Source: Bacteroides faecis MAJ27
Lineage (GTDB): Bacteria > Bacteroidota > Bacteroidia > Bacteroidales > Bacteroidaceae
NCBI RefSeq assembly: GCF_900106755.1
Contig: NZ_FNNN01000001.1
Location: 467,974 to 531,973, forward strand
Direction of reading: 5' to 3'
DNA length: 64,000 nt
The position numbers were made by a program, and so were the translations under genes. Under the pieces are notes generated by a model. It did no database searches and was not told the DNA's origin. It saw only the letters and a list, made by a program, of their open reading frames with translations. Shown one piece after another: positions 1 to 8,947 of this stretch; the first letter of the stretch is position 1, and the number at the start of each line of letters is the position of its first letter.

Positions 1-1568
1 AGTTTCAGTCCTGTTTCAAACTTGGCTCCCAGCCAAAAACCATCTACAAAATTATATTCAGGCACATAGGAAGGCAGGCCGGTCCAAGAGATCCATGCAT
101 TTTTATTAGGACTACGAAAAGTTTTCCCCATAAGAAATGTCTGAATGATCTTTTTTCCAACGGATGTCTTTATCGAATCATCCTCTTGAAGTGAATCTTT
201 GGAAAGGGATAACTTTTCCTTATGAACATAACTCTGTATTTCTTCCGGGCGCAAAGGAACACTCCTGACAGCCGCCCAATAAAGCGAATCCTTTTCACCT
301 GCCAGCGAATCAGTCTTCACATTCACCTCTCTTTTTCTCACTTTGCGCTCATATTTATGCGAAGAACGTGTAGAGTCGGATTCAGCTATGTTCTTTTCCA
401 TCAGCTTAGATAATTTATAGGCTTCTTTCAAAGTCAAATCATCTTTTGCCGCCAGTTCTTCTATCTGCCTTGCAAGCTTCTGCTGCTTTCGGTTTTGCTT
501 CAGTGAAGTATCAGAAGAAGACAGCCCCCTATTCATTACCTGCTGACGGTCTGCAACTTCTACATTCGTATAATGTACCGCCGCCAGATAAGAAGCCTCT
601 GCCGAAAATCCCATCATCTTGATTTCACAAGACATACTTGTGGAAGTAGCAAGAAAAACAGCGGACTGAACTTCTTTACAAGTAACCTTAACCTTAGCCT
701 TTAAACCACCCATATGAATAGAAAGCTCAGCCGCAGAAACACACCAAAGGTCTTCCACAATGTACAAATCTCCGGATACCAGACGTGGGCTGTCTTGTTT
801 AGGGATGACTTTTATCTTATTGATCAGGTAGTTGCCTTCACTATAACACCCTTCCAACTTAAAACGGTAATAGGAAAAAGCTCCGGCACTCAATGGTGAT
901 ACCTTATCAAAAATAACAGGTTCGTAAAAGTTGATTGTAGTCAGACCAATTCTGACCTCCATCTCTTCCGGAAAAGAATTGGAATAAGCCTTTACCTGAT
1001 TCTCCCAGGTAGAGGGAGCTTTGAAAGTTACCACTCTCTGTTCCTCCATCACAAACAACTTACCCAAAAGCTCCTTCGACTCTTTCCTGACTTCCTTTGA
1101 CAGCTTTAAAATAGCGGGAATGGTCTTCATTTTTCCCGTACCTTTCAGATAGGTACCGGCTCTAAATCCTTTCACCTGCGTACGGTAATAAGGAGCATTG
1201 GCAATCGCTTTGCGCATCACAGAACAGGCAGGGTCTTCCGCCCCTTTTACTACATTGACTTCCCGCAAACTGTATACCTGCTCCGAGAGTACGATATTCT
1301 TTTCCAAATCTCCGGTAGATATGGAGAAGGAAAACGTTTGTCCTGCGAATCCCAGAGAAGAAACCTCACAAGTATATTGTCCCGGTTGGAGCGAAGTCTG
1401 AAAACAACCATTATCATCGGTAGTAAAGCCTGTTTTAAGTTCTTTCAGATAAAGTGCCGCGTAGGGTATCGGATTTCCCGCAAAGTCAACCACTCTGCCT
1501 TTAAATGTTTGTGCCCAAAGAGAGATAGTAAAAGAACATATAAGAACAAACGCTATATATCGTTTCAT
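1..1568 (-). CDS. DUF5686/carboxypeptidase-regulatory-like outer-membrane protein (3' end outside window)
   Basis: Reading leftwards from the ATG at 1568, the frame stays open to the window edge, so only the N-terminal 522 or so residues are seen. A signal peptide (MKRYIAFVLICSFTISLWAQ) precedes a CarboxypepD_reg-like domain at about residues 22-100 (FKGRVVDFAGNPIPYAALYL). A DUF5686-type region follows, with a charged, lysine-rich linker around residues 345-420. Family members are Bacteroidetes outer-membrane proteins that end in a beta-barrel; that barrel would lie outside the window. The function is not known. It is transcribed away from the SUI1 gene and has a short intergenic region upstream. 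The family call is good; the role is unknown. Confidence 0.8.
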   Translation of the reverse strand, partial: MKRYIAFVLICSFTISLWAQTFKGRVVDFAGNPIPYAALYLKELKTGFTTDDNGCFQTSLQPGQYTCEVSSLGFAGQTFSFSISTGDLEKNIVLSEQVYSLREVNVVKGAEDPACSVMRKAIANAPYYRTQVKGFRAGTYLKGTGKMKTIPAILKLSKEVRKESKELLGKLFVMEEQRVVTFKAPSTWENQVKAYSNSFPEEMEVRIGLTTINFYEPVIFDKVSPLSAGAFSYYRFKLEGCYSEGNYLINKIKVIPKQDSPRLVSGDLYIVEDLWCVSAAELSIHMGGLKAKVKVTCKEVQSAVFLATSTSMSCEIKMMGFSAEASYLAAVHYTNVEVADRQQVMNRGLSSSDTSLKQNRKQQKLARQIEELAAKDDLTLKEAYKLSKLMEKNIAESDSTRSSHKYERKVRKREVNVKTDSLAGEKDSLYWAAVRSVPLRPEEIQSYVHKEKLSLSKDSLQEDDSIKTSVGKKIIQTFLMGKTFRSPNKNAWISWTGLPSYVPEYNFVDGFWLGAKFETGLK

Positions 1569-1626
1569 CATTTTCGGTTTATTAGTCTTATTTCGTTTTA
1601 TTATTAGACGGCAAAATAGACAAAAG

Positions 1627-1658
1627 ATTGCAAAGTTCCCCACAAAATATTACTTTTG
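1627..1658 (+). promoter_or_regulatory. Predicted Bacteroides promoter for the SUI1-family gene
   Basis: A -7 box TACTTTTG lies at 1651-1658 and a weak -33 box (ATTG) at 1627-1630, with a 20-bp spacer. The predicted start lies about 15 bp before the ATG at 1680. Confidence 0.55.
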
Positions 1659-1679
1659 ACACAATAAAAGCAGAAGAAT

Positions 1680-2030
1680 ATGAAAAATAATGATTGGAAA
1701 GACAGGCTGAATGTGGTTTATTCTACAAATCCTGATTTTAACTATGATATGGATGATGATCAGGAACAAGTGACGCTGGATAAAAACAAACAAAATCTTC
1801 GGGTTTCTCTCGACAGGAAAAATCGTGGAGGTAAAGTCGTTACACTCATCACCGGATTCGTAGGTACGGAGAATGACCAGAAAGAACTTGGAAAACTACT
1901 GAAAAGCAAATGTGGAGTCGGAGGTTCGGCCAAAGACGGAGAAATCATCGTACAAGGAGATTTCAAGCAGAAAGTAATAGACCTGTTAATAAAAGAAGGA
2001 TATACAAAGACCAAAGGTGTCGGAGGATAA
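1680..2030 (+). CDS. SUI1/eIF1-family translation factor (YciH-like)
   Basis: This is a 116-residue protein with the SUI1/eIF1 fold in its C-terminal 80 residues. The basic core is around residues 40-60 (LRVSLDRKNRGGKVVTLI), followed by a glycine-rich turn (KCGVGGSAKDGEIIVQGD) and a typical ending (VIDLLIKEGYTKTKGVGG). Bacterial members resemble E. coli YciH and are thought to affect the fidelity of start-site selection on the small ribosomal subunit. The gene is monocistronic: it has its own promoter and converges on tsf across a shared hairpin terminator. Confidence 0.88.
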   Translation: MKNNDWKDRLNVVYSTNPDFNYDMDDDQEQVTLDKNKQNLRVSLDRKNRGGKVVTLITGFVGTENDQKELGKLLKSKCGVGGSAKDGEIIVQGDFKQKVIDLLIKEGYTKTKGVGG

Positions 2031-2035
2031 TGACA

Positions 2036-2064
2036 AAGGGCGGAATCATTAGAATTCCGCCCTT
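2036..2064. terminator. Bidirectional terminator between SUI1 gene and tsf
   Basis: A perfect 11-bp stem (AAGGGCGGAAT / ATTCCGCCCTT) with a 7-nt loop lies between two converging genes and is flanked by T-rich sequence. Confidence 0.8.
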
Positions 2065-2088
2065 AGCTTATTATCTTTTTGAGATAGA

Positions 2089-3081
2089 TTATTCAGCTTT
2101 CAAAGTGAAACGCTTGAAATCAAGAACCTTCAGTTCAGGATCAGCAGCTGCCAATACTTCTCTTACAGTCTTCTTAGCGTCCATGATATCTTCCTGATTC
2201 AGCAGACAAACTTCTTTCAAGAACTTACCCAGACGACCCTTAGCGATGTTCTGAATCATTTGTTCCGGCAGGTGTGCAGCCTTTTCAGCAGAAACGGTAG
2301 CAATGATTTCCTTTGCCTTAGCTATATCTTCAGCTGTAATCCAGCCCTTAGCCATATTACTTTCCATGTGCTCTTCGCTATCTACATGAGCAGGGTTGAT
2401 GTTGGCTTTCTTCAGAGCAGCTTCTACAGCTTTCTGTACCTGTTCTGCTTTTGTTTTCTCGATAGCAACAGCAATTTCCTTTTCTTTTACTTCTTCAGAA
2501 ACGCCATCTTCATCAATAGCGATCGGATTCATTGCAGCAATCTGCATAGCTACTTGTTTAGCCAACTGCTCGTCAACGTTCTTGTTGAAAGCAACGATTG
2601 TGCAGAGACCGTTTCTGTTCATGTGATTGTAAACAGCAGTGCTTGCTCCCTCTACAGTCATGTAACCATCAAGCTCCATTTTCTCACCAGTAATACCGCT
2701 ACGGTCAACCACTGCATCCTGTACAGTACCGTTACCCATCGGCAATGCTTTTACTTCATCCAATGTCTTGCATTTGTTAGCCACAGCAAGGTCCAGAATG
2801 TCCTGAGTCAGTTTCACAAAATCAGCATTCTGAGCAACAAAGTCAGTTTCACACTTCAAAGCAATGACAACGGCATATTCACCAGTAGTCTTAGCCAAAA
2901 CACAACCTTCAGAAGCATCACGTTCTGAACGCTTAGCAGCAACAGCTTGTCCTTTCTTACGGATAATTTCCATTGCCTTGTCGTAATCGCCTTCAGCTTC
3001 TGTCAATGCATTCTTACAGTCCATCATACCAGCTCCGGTCATTTTACGCAGCTTGGTAATATCAGCCATAGTTACAGCCAT
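2089..3081 (-). CDS. tsf: Elongation factor Ts
   Basis: EF-Ts is the guanine-nucleotide exchange factor for EF-Tu. The 330-residue protein has the N-terminal UBA-like domain (MADITKLRKMTGAGMMDCKN), the signature TDFV motif near residue 80 (CETDFVAQN) and the dimerisation core. The length matches Bacteroides EF-Ts. It is the last gene of rplM-rpsI-rpsB-tsf. A strong hairpin with a T-run lies between rpsB and tsf, so tsf expression may depend on partial read-through or a local promoter. The start at 3081 gives the MAVTMADI form; an internal ATG four codons later is possible. Confidence 0.97.
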   Translation of the reverse strand: MAVTMADITKLRKMTGAGMMDCKNALTEAEGDYDKAMEIIRKKGQAVAAKRSERDASEGCVLAKTTGEYAVVIALKCETDFVAQNADFVKLTQDILDLAVANKCKTLDEVKALPMGNGTVQDAVVDRSGITGEKMELDGYMTVEGASTAVYNHMNRNGLCTIVAFNKNVDEQLAKQVAMQIAAMNPIAIDEDGVSEEVKEKEIAVAIEKTKAEQVQKAVEAALKKANINPAHVDSEEHMESNMAKGWITAEDIAKAKEIIATVSAEKAAHLPEQMIQNIAKGRLGKFLKEVCLLNQEDIMDAKKTVREVLAAADPELKVLDFKRFTLKAE

Positions 3082-3125
3082 AATAATTTCCTTTATTTAA
3101 ATGAATAATAATTTTCAAAACAAAA

Positions 3126-3195
3126 AATGTGCCAATCTGCCAATCAAGATGCAAGTGTATAAGCATACTCTTGCACATTAGCAAATTGGCACATT
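3126..3195 (-). terminator. Nested hairpin with T-run between rpsB and tsf (intra-operon terminator or attenuator)
   Basis: The outer stem is 11 bp perfect (3126-3136 with 3185-3195: AATGTGCCAAT / ATTGGCACATT). It encloses a second near-perfect 11-bp stem around 3150-3175 (TGCAAGTGTAT / ATACTCTTGCA, one mismatch). On the minus strand the structure begins six bases after the rpsB stop codon and is followed by a run of T residues, the form of an intrinsic terminator. Confidence 0.65.
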
Positions 3196-3201
3196 ATATA
3201 A

Positions 3202-4038
3202 TTAAGCCTCTTCGTCTTCCTTGATGAAGGCAGCAGCTTTCGCTGCATTGATAGCTTCTTCGTCAGACTTGTCAAGTCTTGCTTTCACTGATTTTTTCTT
3301 GCCTTTGTTAGCAGGAGCTTCACCAGCTGCTTCCATGTCGATCTTTTCAGCTTTTCTTTCTTCCAAGCCTTCGATCATTGCAGCACAGCAAGCGTCAAGG
3401 ATAACCTCTACTGACTTAGTAGCGTCATCGTTAGCAGGAATTACGAAGTCAACGTTTGTAGGATCAGAGTTAGTATCAACGATACCAAATACAGGGATAC
3501 CCAGACGGTTAGCTTCACGAACTGCGATATTTTCTTTCATTACGTCGATAACGAACAATGCAGACGGCAGACGAGTCAGGTCAGCGATAGAGCCCAAAGT
3601 CTTGTCCAATTTTGCACGTTGACGAGAGATCTGAAGAACTTCTCTCTTAGAAAGGTTAGAATATGTACCATCGTTAGTCAATTTATCGATAGTAGCCATC
3701 TTCTTCACAGCCTTACGGATAGTCGGGAAGTTGGTCAACATACCACCCGGCCAGCGCTCGATTACATAAGGCATATTAACAGATTGAGCTTTCTCAGCTA
3801 CAACTTGTTTAGCTTGTTTTTTAGTAGCAACAAAAAGAACTTTCTTGCCTGATTTGGCAATCTGTTTCAAAGCTTCAGCAGCTTCGTCTACTTTTGCAAC
3901 TGTTTTGTGGAGGTCAATGATGTGAATACCATTGCGTTCCATGAAAATATAAGGAGCCATTGCAGGGTTCCACTTTCTCTTAAGGTGTCCGAAGTGGCAA
4001 CCGGCTTCCAATAAAGTATCAAAATTTGTTCTTGACAT
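3202..4038 (-). CDS. rpsB: 30S ribosomal protein S2
   Basis: uS2 is a small-subunit protein. The 278-residue sequence has the classic start (TNFDTLLEAGCHFGHLKRKW), the central PGGMLTNF segment and the region LPSALFVIDVMKENIAVREA. A lysine/alanine-rich C-terminal extension of about 50 residues makes it longer than E. coli S2 (241 residues). It lies between rpsI and tsf in a ribosomal operon. The upstream 120 bp holds a possible structured leader. Confidence 0.97.
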   Translation of the reverse strand: MSRTNFDTLLEAGCHFGHLKRKWNPAMAPYIFMERNGIHIIDLHKTVAKVDEAAEALKQIAKSGKKVLFVATKKQAKQVVAEKAQSVNMPYVIERWPGGMLTNFPTIRKAVKKMATIDKLTNDGTYSNLSKREVLQISRQRAKLDKTLGSIADLTRLPSALFVIDVMKENIAVREANRLGIPVFGIVDTNSDPTNVDFVIPANDDATKSVEVILDACCAAMIEGLEERKAEKIDMEAAGEAPANKGKKKSVKARLDKSDEEAINAAKAAAFIKEDEEA

Positions 4039-4080
4039 CTTGTTTTTTCTTTAAATCGTTTACTTTCTTTTTTGTTTTTT

Positions 4081-4127
4081 CTAAACCAACCGCCGGGTAG
4101 TCTATAAGCAGAGTCCCAGTAGTTTAG
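4081..4127 (-). promoter_or_regulatory. Possible structured leader upstream of rpsB
   Basis: In the 121-bp rpsI-rpsB gap, CTAAAC (4081-4086) can pair with GTTTAG (4122-4127), with inner GGG/CCC complementarity around 4095 and 4114. Ribosomal operons often carry autoregulatory leaders; S2 binding here is inference only. Confidence 0.3.
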
Positions 4128-4159
4128 ATACTAAACATATTCCTCGGTCAGGCAGCACA

Positions 4160-4546
4160 TTAACGCTTGCTGAACTGGAATCTTCTACGAGCTTTCGGCT
4201 GTCCCGGTTTCTTACGTTCTACAGAACGTGGGTCACGAGTCATGAAGCCTTCAGCACGAAGTGCAGCCTTATCTTCAGCGTTCATCTTAACCAATGCACG
4301 AGCGATTGCCAAACGCAATGCCTGAGACTGACCAGTGAAACCACCACCACACAAGTTAACCTTGATGTCATACTTCTCAGCAGCACCCAGCTTGTTCAAT
4401 GGTTGTTTTACAACATACTGAAGTATAGTTGATGGAAAGTACTCTGCAAGGTCTCTCTTGTTAATAGTAATCTTTCCTGTACCTTCGCTTACGAATACAC
4501 GTGCGATTGCACGTTTACGTCTGCCTAATGCATTTACTACTTCCAT
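4160..4546 (-). CDS. rpsI: 30S ribosomal protein S9
   Basis: uS9 is 128 residues, the standard length. It starts NALGRRKRAIARVFVSEGTG, has the conserved GGGFTGQSQALRLAIARAL segment, and ends in the invariant basic tail (KKPGQPKARRRFQFSKR) that reaches the ribosomal P site. It follows rplM after 6 bp and is co-transcribed with it. Confidence 0.98.
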   Translation of the reverse strand: MEVVNALGRRKRAIARVFVSEGTGKITINKRDLAEYFPSTILQYVVKQPLNKLGAAEKYDIKVNLCGGGFTGQSQALRLAIARALVKMNAEDKAALRAEGFMTRDPRSVERKKPGQPKARRRFQFSKR

Positions 4547-4552
4547 TATATC

Positions 4553-5014
4553 TTATTTATATGAATTAATATCAATCATTTTCGGGCTCTGAGCTTCGTG
4601 TTTGTGTTCGCTACCAGCGTAAACATACAAGTTACCCAGCAATTTAGCTCCCAGAATATTCTTGGGCAGCATGCCTTTCACTACTTTTTTCAGTAATCTC
4701 TCTTCACCGTTCGGTTTAGTGATCAAACGGGCAGGAGTCATTTCTCTCTGACCACCAGGATAACCTGTGTATGACAAATAAACTCTGTCATTCCATTTGT
4801 TACCAGTCAGTTTTACTTTGTCTGCATTGATGATGATAACGTTATCACCGCAGTCTACGTGAGGAGTAAAGTTCGGTTTGTACTTTCCTCTCAGCAATTT
4901 TGCAACTTTTGCTCCCAGACGACCTAGTGTTTGGTCTGTAGCGTCAACGATAACCCATTCTTTGGTTACAGTCGCTTTGTTTGCAGAAATGGTCTTGTAA
5001 CTTAAAGTATCCAC
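4553..5014 (-). CDS. rplM: 50S ribosomal protein L13
   Basis: uL13 is 153 residues. It shows WVIVDATDQTLGRLGAKVAK, the FTPHVDCGDNVIIINADKV core and the KGMLPKNILGAKLLGNLYVY motif. It is the first gene of rplM-rpsI-rpsB-tsf, with a well-formed Bacteroides promoter about 125 bp upstream and a roughly 120-nt leader. Confidence 0.98.
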   Translation of the reverse strand: MDTLSYKTISANKATVTKEWVIVDATDQTLGRLGAKVAKLLRGKYKPNFTPHVDCGDNVIIINADKVKLTGNKWNDRVYLSYTGYPGGQREMTPARLITKPNGEERLLKKVVKGMLPKNILGAKLLGNLYVYAGSEHKHEAQSPKMIDINSYK

Positions 5015-5140
5015 TCTTAAATTTGTTTTTTAAATGTTACTACTAAAAATTTTCTTCACCACATATTAACCTCCCCGGACAAAGGAGGACTAACTTGCTA
5101 TGAATTAATCTCTTATCATTTTGTGATAATAATCGGCTTG

Positions 5141-5171
5141 CAAAAGTACGGCTTTTCTTTGAATTGGCAAA
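5141..5171 (-). promoter_or_regulatory. Promoter of the rplM-rpsI-rpsB-tsf operon
   Basis: Minus strand: -33 TTTG at 5168-5171, 19-bp spacer, -7 TACTTTTG at 5141-5148. The leader includes a CCTCC/GGAGG hairpin near 5070-5090. Confidence 0.8.
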
Positions 5172-5255
5172 CTATTTCTAGCTTTTTTTGGATTTATCGG
5201 GTTGAATGACAAGGGGAACTTACTATATTTACAGATAAGGTGAAGAAAATAAAAA

Positions 5256-5285
5256 GACCTCCTCCGGATTTATACCGGGGAGGTC
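5256..5285 (-). terminator. Terminator of the DUF4488-like gene
   Basis: GACCTCC (5256-5262) pairs with GGAGGTC (5279-5285), extended by CCGG/CCGG inside one bulge. On the minus strand it is followed by a T-run. Confidence 0.8.
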
Positions 5286-5320
5286 AAAAAAACAACAAAG
5301 AATCTATATTGCAATCTCAT

Positions 5321-5812
5321 TTATCGCACAATATCTTCCGGGAACTTAGCCGGCATTTCCACCCGTTTCCAGGTTTCATAATACCAGGCATTCAACTCAT
5401 TTCCGTTCAAATCGTTCTTGATGAAGTATTTCAAATGCAGGTAATCATTATCTTTAATCTCAAATTCCAGAATATTGTCCTGATTATCGAGCATCGGAAG
5501 GTGGATGTTCTTCTCGATACTCTCCTTATAAGAATCATCAGTCAACTGTTTATAGGTACCATATCCGGTAATAATCGCGTCAGAACCGGGAATAATGGTA
5601 AAATTCACGATTCTGCCGTCATCACTCAATACCTTAAATGTATTACTGGGTTTCAACGATCCCGGAACATCGGGAGATTCTGATACATAATGGCACAACT
5701 GCCAAATCCCTTTCAAATCGGCCGGTTTAAACTTAGTTTTCTTCTGGGCCATCGCACCTGTTACCGCTAACAACATAATTGAAAGCATGGTAAAGAAATA
5801 GAGCTTTTTCAT
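5321..5812 (-). CDS. Secreted DUF4488-type (lipocalin-like) protein
   Basis: This 163-residue protein has a cleavable signal peptide (ending around AVTGAMAQ) followed by a compact beta-rich domain. It shows the motif [12 protein letters not shown] near residues 33-44 and the ending [15 protein letters not shown]. This resembles the DUF4488/lipocalin-like proteins of Bacteroides, predicted to act in the periplasm or outer membrane; ligand and role are unknown. It is monocistronic, with its own terminator downstream. The family assignment is from memory of the motif pattern. Confidence 0.7.
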   Translation of the reverse strand: MKKLYFFTMLSIMLLAVTGAMAQKKTKFKPADLKGIWQLCHYVSESPDVPGSLKPSNTFKVLSDDGRIVNFTIIPGSDAIITGYGTYKQLTDDSYKESIEKNIHLPMLDNQDNILEFEIKDNDYLHLKYFIKNDLNGNELNAWYYETWKRVEMPAKFPEDIVR

Positions 5813-5898
5813 GACAATATGATTTTAGTTAACACTCTTGAATGCGCATGTCCAAATATAAAGATTTATTTTGAGAAAATAACAATCAAAGGCATAAA

Positions 5899-5932
5899 AA
5901 AACTCGCACAATCGAAAGATTATGCGAGTTTT
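5899..5932 (-). terminator. Terminator of the purB-rluB-asnS cluster
   Basis: An almost perfect 15-bp stem (5899-5913 with 5918-5932, one mismatch) with a GAAA loop lies just downstream of asnS, followed by a T-run on the minus strand. Confidence 0.8.
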
Positions 5933-5951
5933 ACATAAATATACCGAAATA

Positions 5952-7355
5952 TTAGAATTCAGCATTTCTCGGTGTACGCGGGAACGGTATCACGTCACGG
6001 ATATTTGACATACCTGTTACAAACAGCAACAGACGCTCAAAACCGAGTCCAAAACCGGAGTGAGGACAAGTACCGAACTTACGTGTATCCAGATACCACC
6101 ACATATCCTTCATCGGGATATGCATCTCTTCAATACGAGTCATCAATTTGTTATAGTCCGCTTCACGTTCAGAACCACCAATGATTTCACCGATTTTCGG
6201 GAAAAGAACATCCATTGCGCGCACCGTCTTCCCATCCTCATTCTGCTTCATATAGAAGGCCTTGATCTCCTTCGGATAATCAGTCAGAATCACCGGACGT
6301 TTAAAGTGCTCTTCCACCAGATAACGTTCGTGTTCGGAAGCCAAGTCTACTCCCCAGTAAACCGGAAACTCAAACTTGTGTCCTTTAGCAACAGCATCTT
6401 CCAGAATCTTGATACCCTCTGTATAAGGCAGACGAACGAAATCATCCTTCAACACACCTTGCAGACGTTCAATCAAGCCCTTGTCGAACATATCGTTCAG
6501 GAACTTCACATCATCCGCACAGTTATCCAACGCCCATTTCACACAATATTTAATGAACTCTTCTGCCAAGTCCATATTGTCAGCAATGTCGTTGAAAGCC
6601 ACTTCCGGCTCAATCATCCAGAACTCTGCCAAGTGGCGGGGAGTATTGGAGTTTTCAGCACGGAATGTAGGACCGAATGTATAGATAGCACCCATCGCCG
6701 TAGCAGCCAATTCACCTTCCAGTTGGCCGGATACAGTCAGACTTGTCTGCTTGCCGAAGAAGTCGTCATCATAAGAGATAGAACCTCTTTCGTCTTTCTT
6801 CAAGTCATACAGACTCATGGTAGTTACCTGGAACATCTGTCCGGCACCTTCACAGTCAGACCCTGTGATAATCGGTGTATGGAAATAGAAAAATCCCTTT
6901 TCATGGAAAAACTTGTGAATAGCAATCGCCATGTTGTGACGAATGCGGAACACTGCACCAAAGGTATTGGTACGCGGACGCAAGTGAGCGATCTCGCGCA
7001 AGAATTCCATGGAGTGACCTTTTTTCTGCAATGGATATGTATTGTCGCAAGTACCCAGCACTTCGATTTCTTTAGCCTGCACTTCCGCTTTCTGACCGGA
7101 ACCTACCGATTCCACCATTACCCCGTTCACGCTTATACAAGCTCCGGTAGTAATCAGTTTCAGCATCTCTTCATCGAAATTAGCCAGATCCACTACGATC
7201 TGCACATTATTTATTGTAGAACCGTCATTCAGTGCGATAAAGTTAACTTGTTTGCTACCTCTACGGGTGCGAACCCATCCTTTCACATTGACCATAGCGC
7301 CAAAGTCTTCGCGCTTCAACAGATCAACAATTTTTGTTCTACCAATCTTTTCCAT
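5952..7355 (-). CDS. asnS: Asparagine--tRNA ligase
   Basis: This class IIb aminoacyl-tRNA synthetase charges tRNA-Asn. The 467-residue protein has an N-terminal OB-fold anticodon-binding domain (about residues 15-105; [20 protein letters not shown]). The catalytic core carries motif 2 ([20 protein letters not shown]) and motif 3 ([16 protein letters not shown]). The MIEPE context after motif 2 fits AsnRS rather than AspRS. It lies 27 bp downstream of rluB in the same direction and is probably co-transcribed. Confidence 0.96.
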   Translation of the reverse strand: MEKIGRTKIVDLLKREDFGAMVNVKGWVRTRRGSKQVNFIALNDGSTINNVQIVVDLANFDEEMLKLITTGACISVNGVMVESVGSGQKAEVQAKEIEVLGTCDNTYPLQKKGHSMEFLREIAHLRPRTNTFGAVFRIRHNMAIAIHKFFHEKGFFYFHTPIITGSDCEGAGQMFQVTTMSLYDLKKDERGSISYDDDFFGKQTSLTVSGQLEGELAATAMGAIYTFGPTFRAENSNTPRHLAEFWMIEPEVAFNDIADNMDLAEEFIKYCVKWALDNCADDVKFLNDMFDKGLIERLQGVLKDDFVRLPYTEGIKILEDAVAKGHKFEFPVYWGVDLASEHERYLVEEHFKRPVILTDYPKEIKAFYMKQNEDGKTVRAMDVLFPKIGEIIGGSEREADYNKLMTRIEEMHIPMKDMWWYLDTRKFGTCPHSGFGLGFERLLLFVTGMSNIRDVIPFPRTPRNAEF

Positions 7356-7382
7356 AAAACTTTTTTAATACAATATTATATA

Positions 7383-8873
7383 TTACTCAAACGAACCCAT
7401 GCGGAGGTAGTTTACTTCTGCTTCCGACAGATAACGCCAGTCTCCGCGGCGCAGACCTTTCTTGGTCAATCCGGCAAAGAATACACGGTCGAGTTTTACT
7501 ACTTTATATCCCAGTGATTCGAAAATACGGCGAACGATACGGTTCTTGCCGGAGTGAATTTCGATACCTACCTGGTCTTTCTTGAAATCATCTGTGTAGC
7601 TGATAGCATCTGCATGGATTTCACCATCTTCCAACTGTACACCAGCTGCAATCTGATCCATATCCGCTTTTGTCAGGTTCTTATCCAGATGAACATGATA
7701 AATTTTCTTCTTCAAGAATTTCGGGTGTGTCAGCTTTGAAGCCAAGTCACCGTCATTGGTCAGCAGAAGTACACCAGTCGTGTTGCGGTCAAGACGTCCT
7801 ACCGGATAAATACGCTCGTTGCAAGCGCCTTTTACCAGGTCCATTACCGTACGGCGTTCCTGCGGATCATCCGATGTAGTAACCGTATCTTTCGGCTTAT
7901 TCAACAGTACGTATACCTTGCGTTCAATGCTAACCGGTTCATCATGGAACTTCACAACATCCGAACGCTTGATCTTTGTACCCAATTCAGTTACGACTTC
8001 ACCGTTTACAGAAACCACACCTGCTGTGATAAACTCATCAGCCTCGCGACGTGAGCAAACACCGGCATTAGCCAGGAACTTATTCAGACGAATCGGTTCA
8101 TTCGGGTCAACAAACTGTTCCTTGTACTCAATCTGTTTCTTGATGCTATATTTAGCATTCGGATCATAGTCACTGGTACGCGGACGCGGACGATAGCCCC
8201 CCTGCGAACGGTCATTGTTAAATCTCGGACGATAGCCGCCAGCATTGTTATTACGATAACCGCCACCTTCGCCACTATTGAAGCGAGGACGATACGGACG
8301 ATCACCACCATCGCGGTTGTAAGGACGCTGAGGACGGTCACCACCTTCACCACTATTGAAACGGGGACGGTACGGACGGTCGCCATAAGAACGTTGTTCG
8401 CCGCCTTCACGATTGTAAGGACGCTGCGGACGATCGCTTCCTTCGCCATTCGGGTTAAATCTCGGACGGTACGGACGGTCACCACCTTCACGGTTGTAAG
8501 AAGGACGTTGAGGACGATCATAAGAACGCTCTCCACCTTCGCGGTTGTAAGGACGTTGCGGACGTTCGCCTCCTTCATTATTGCTATTGAAGCGAGGGCG
8601 ATACGGACGGTCTCCACCTTCACGATTATAAGAAGGACGTTGCGGACGATCGCCATAAGAGCGGTCACCATAAGAACGCTGCGGGCGTTCTCCACCTTCA
8701 TTGTTGGTATTAAATCGCGGGCGATACGGACGATCCCCACCTTCACGGTTGTAAGAAGGACGATACGGACGTTCTCCACCTTCTCTGTTGTAAGACTTGT
8801 TACCATCACGGCCGGCACCTGTATTCTCCTCATTGAAAGAATTTTCGCGCCATTCTTCGTTTTCTGTGCTCAT
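7383..8873 (-). CDS. rluB: Pseudouridine synthase RluB/RsuA family with a long repetitive N-terminal region
   Basis: The C-terminal 240 residues hold an S4 RNA-binding domain (IRLNKFLANAGVCSRREADE) and the RsuA/RluB catalytic domain with the GRLDRNTTGVLLLTNDGD motif containing the catalytic Asp. This predicts modification of 23S rRNA. The first 250 or so residues are an unusual low-complexity region of repeats such as YNREGGDRPYRPRFN, rich in Arg, Gly, Pro, Tyr and Asn, probably disordered and RNA-binding. It lies between purB and asnS. The total of 496 residues is about twice the E. coli RluB length because of the repeats. Confidence 0.9.
   Translation of the reverse strand: MSTENEEWRENSFNEENTGAGRDGNKSYNREGGERPYRPSYNREGGDRPYRPRFNTNNEGGERPQRSYGDRSYGDRPQRPSYNREGGDRPYRPRFNSNNEGGERPQRPYNREGGERSYDRPQRPSYNREGGDRPYRPRFNPNGEGSDRPQRPYNREGGEQRSYGDRPYRPRFNSGEGGDRPQRPYNRDGGDRPYRPRFNSGEGGGYRNNNAGGYRPRFNNDRSQGGYRPRPRTSDYDPNAKYSIKKQIEYKEQFVDPNEPIRLNKFLANAGVCSRREADEFITAGVVSVNGEVVTELGTKIKRSDVVKFHDEPVSIERKVYVLLNKPKDTVTTSDDPQERRTVMDLVKGACNERIYPVGRLDRNTTGVLLLTNDGDLASKLTHPKFLKKKIYHVHLDKNLTKADMDQIAAGVQLEDGEIHADAISYTDDFKKDQVGIEIHSGKNRIVRRIFESLGYKVVKLDRVFFAGLTKKGLRRGDWRYLSEAEVNYLRMGSFE
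8190..8830. repeat. In-frame degenerate coding repeats in rluB
   Basis: A stretch of about 640 bp encodes roughly a dozen imperfect copies of a unit around REGGDRPYRPRFN. The codon-level repetition leaves several frames open on both strands, so long antisense frames here are artefacts. Confidence 0.85.
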
Positions 8874-8947
8874 TTTTTTATTCGAATAAAATTAGACTTT
8901 GGCCTCACGGCCTATTTAAAAAACACGTTTATTGTATAAGTAAACAA

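Noticed and set aside
6060..7517. A 485-codon open frame on the plus strand
   Set aside because: It lies antisense to asnS and rluB, has no protein-like motifs, and mirrors the codon bias of the true genes.
8084..8939. Long frames on both strands inside rluB (249 and 181 codons)
   Set aside because: They are caused by the repetitive codons of the rluB N-terminus; their translations are low-complexity Val/Thr/Arg strings.
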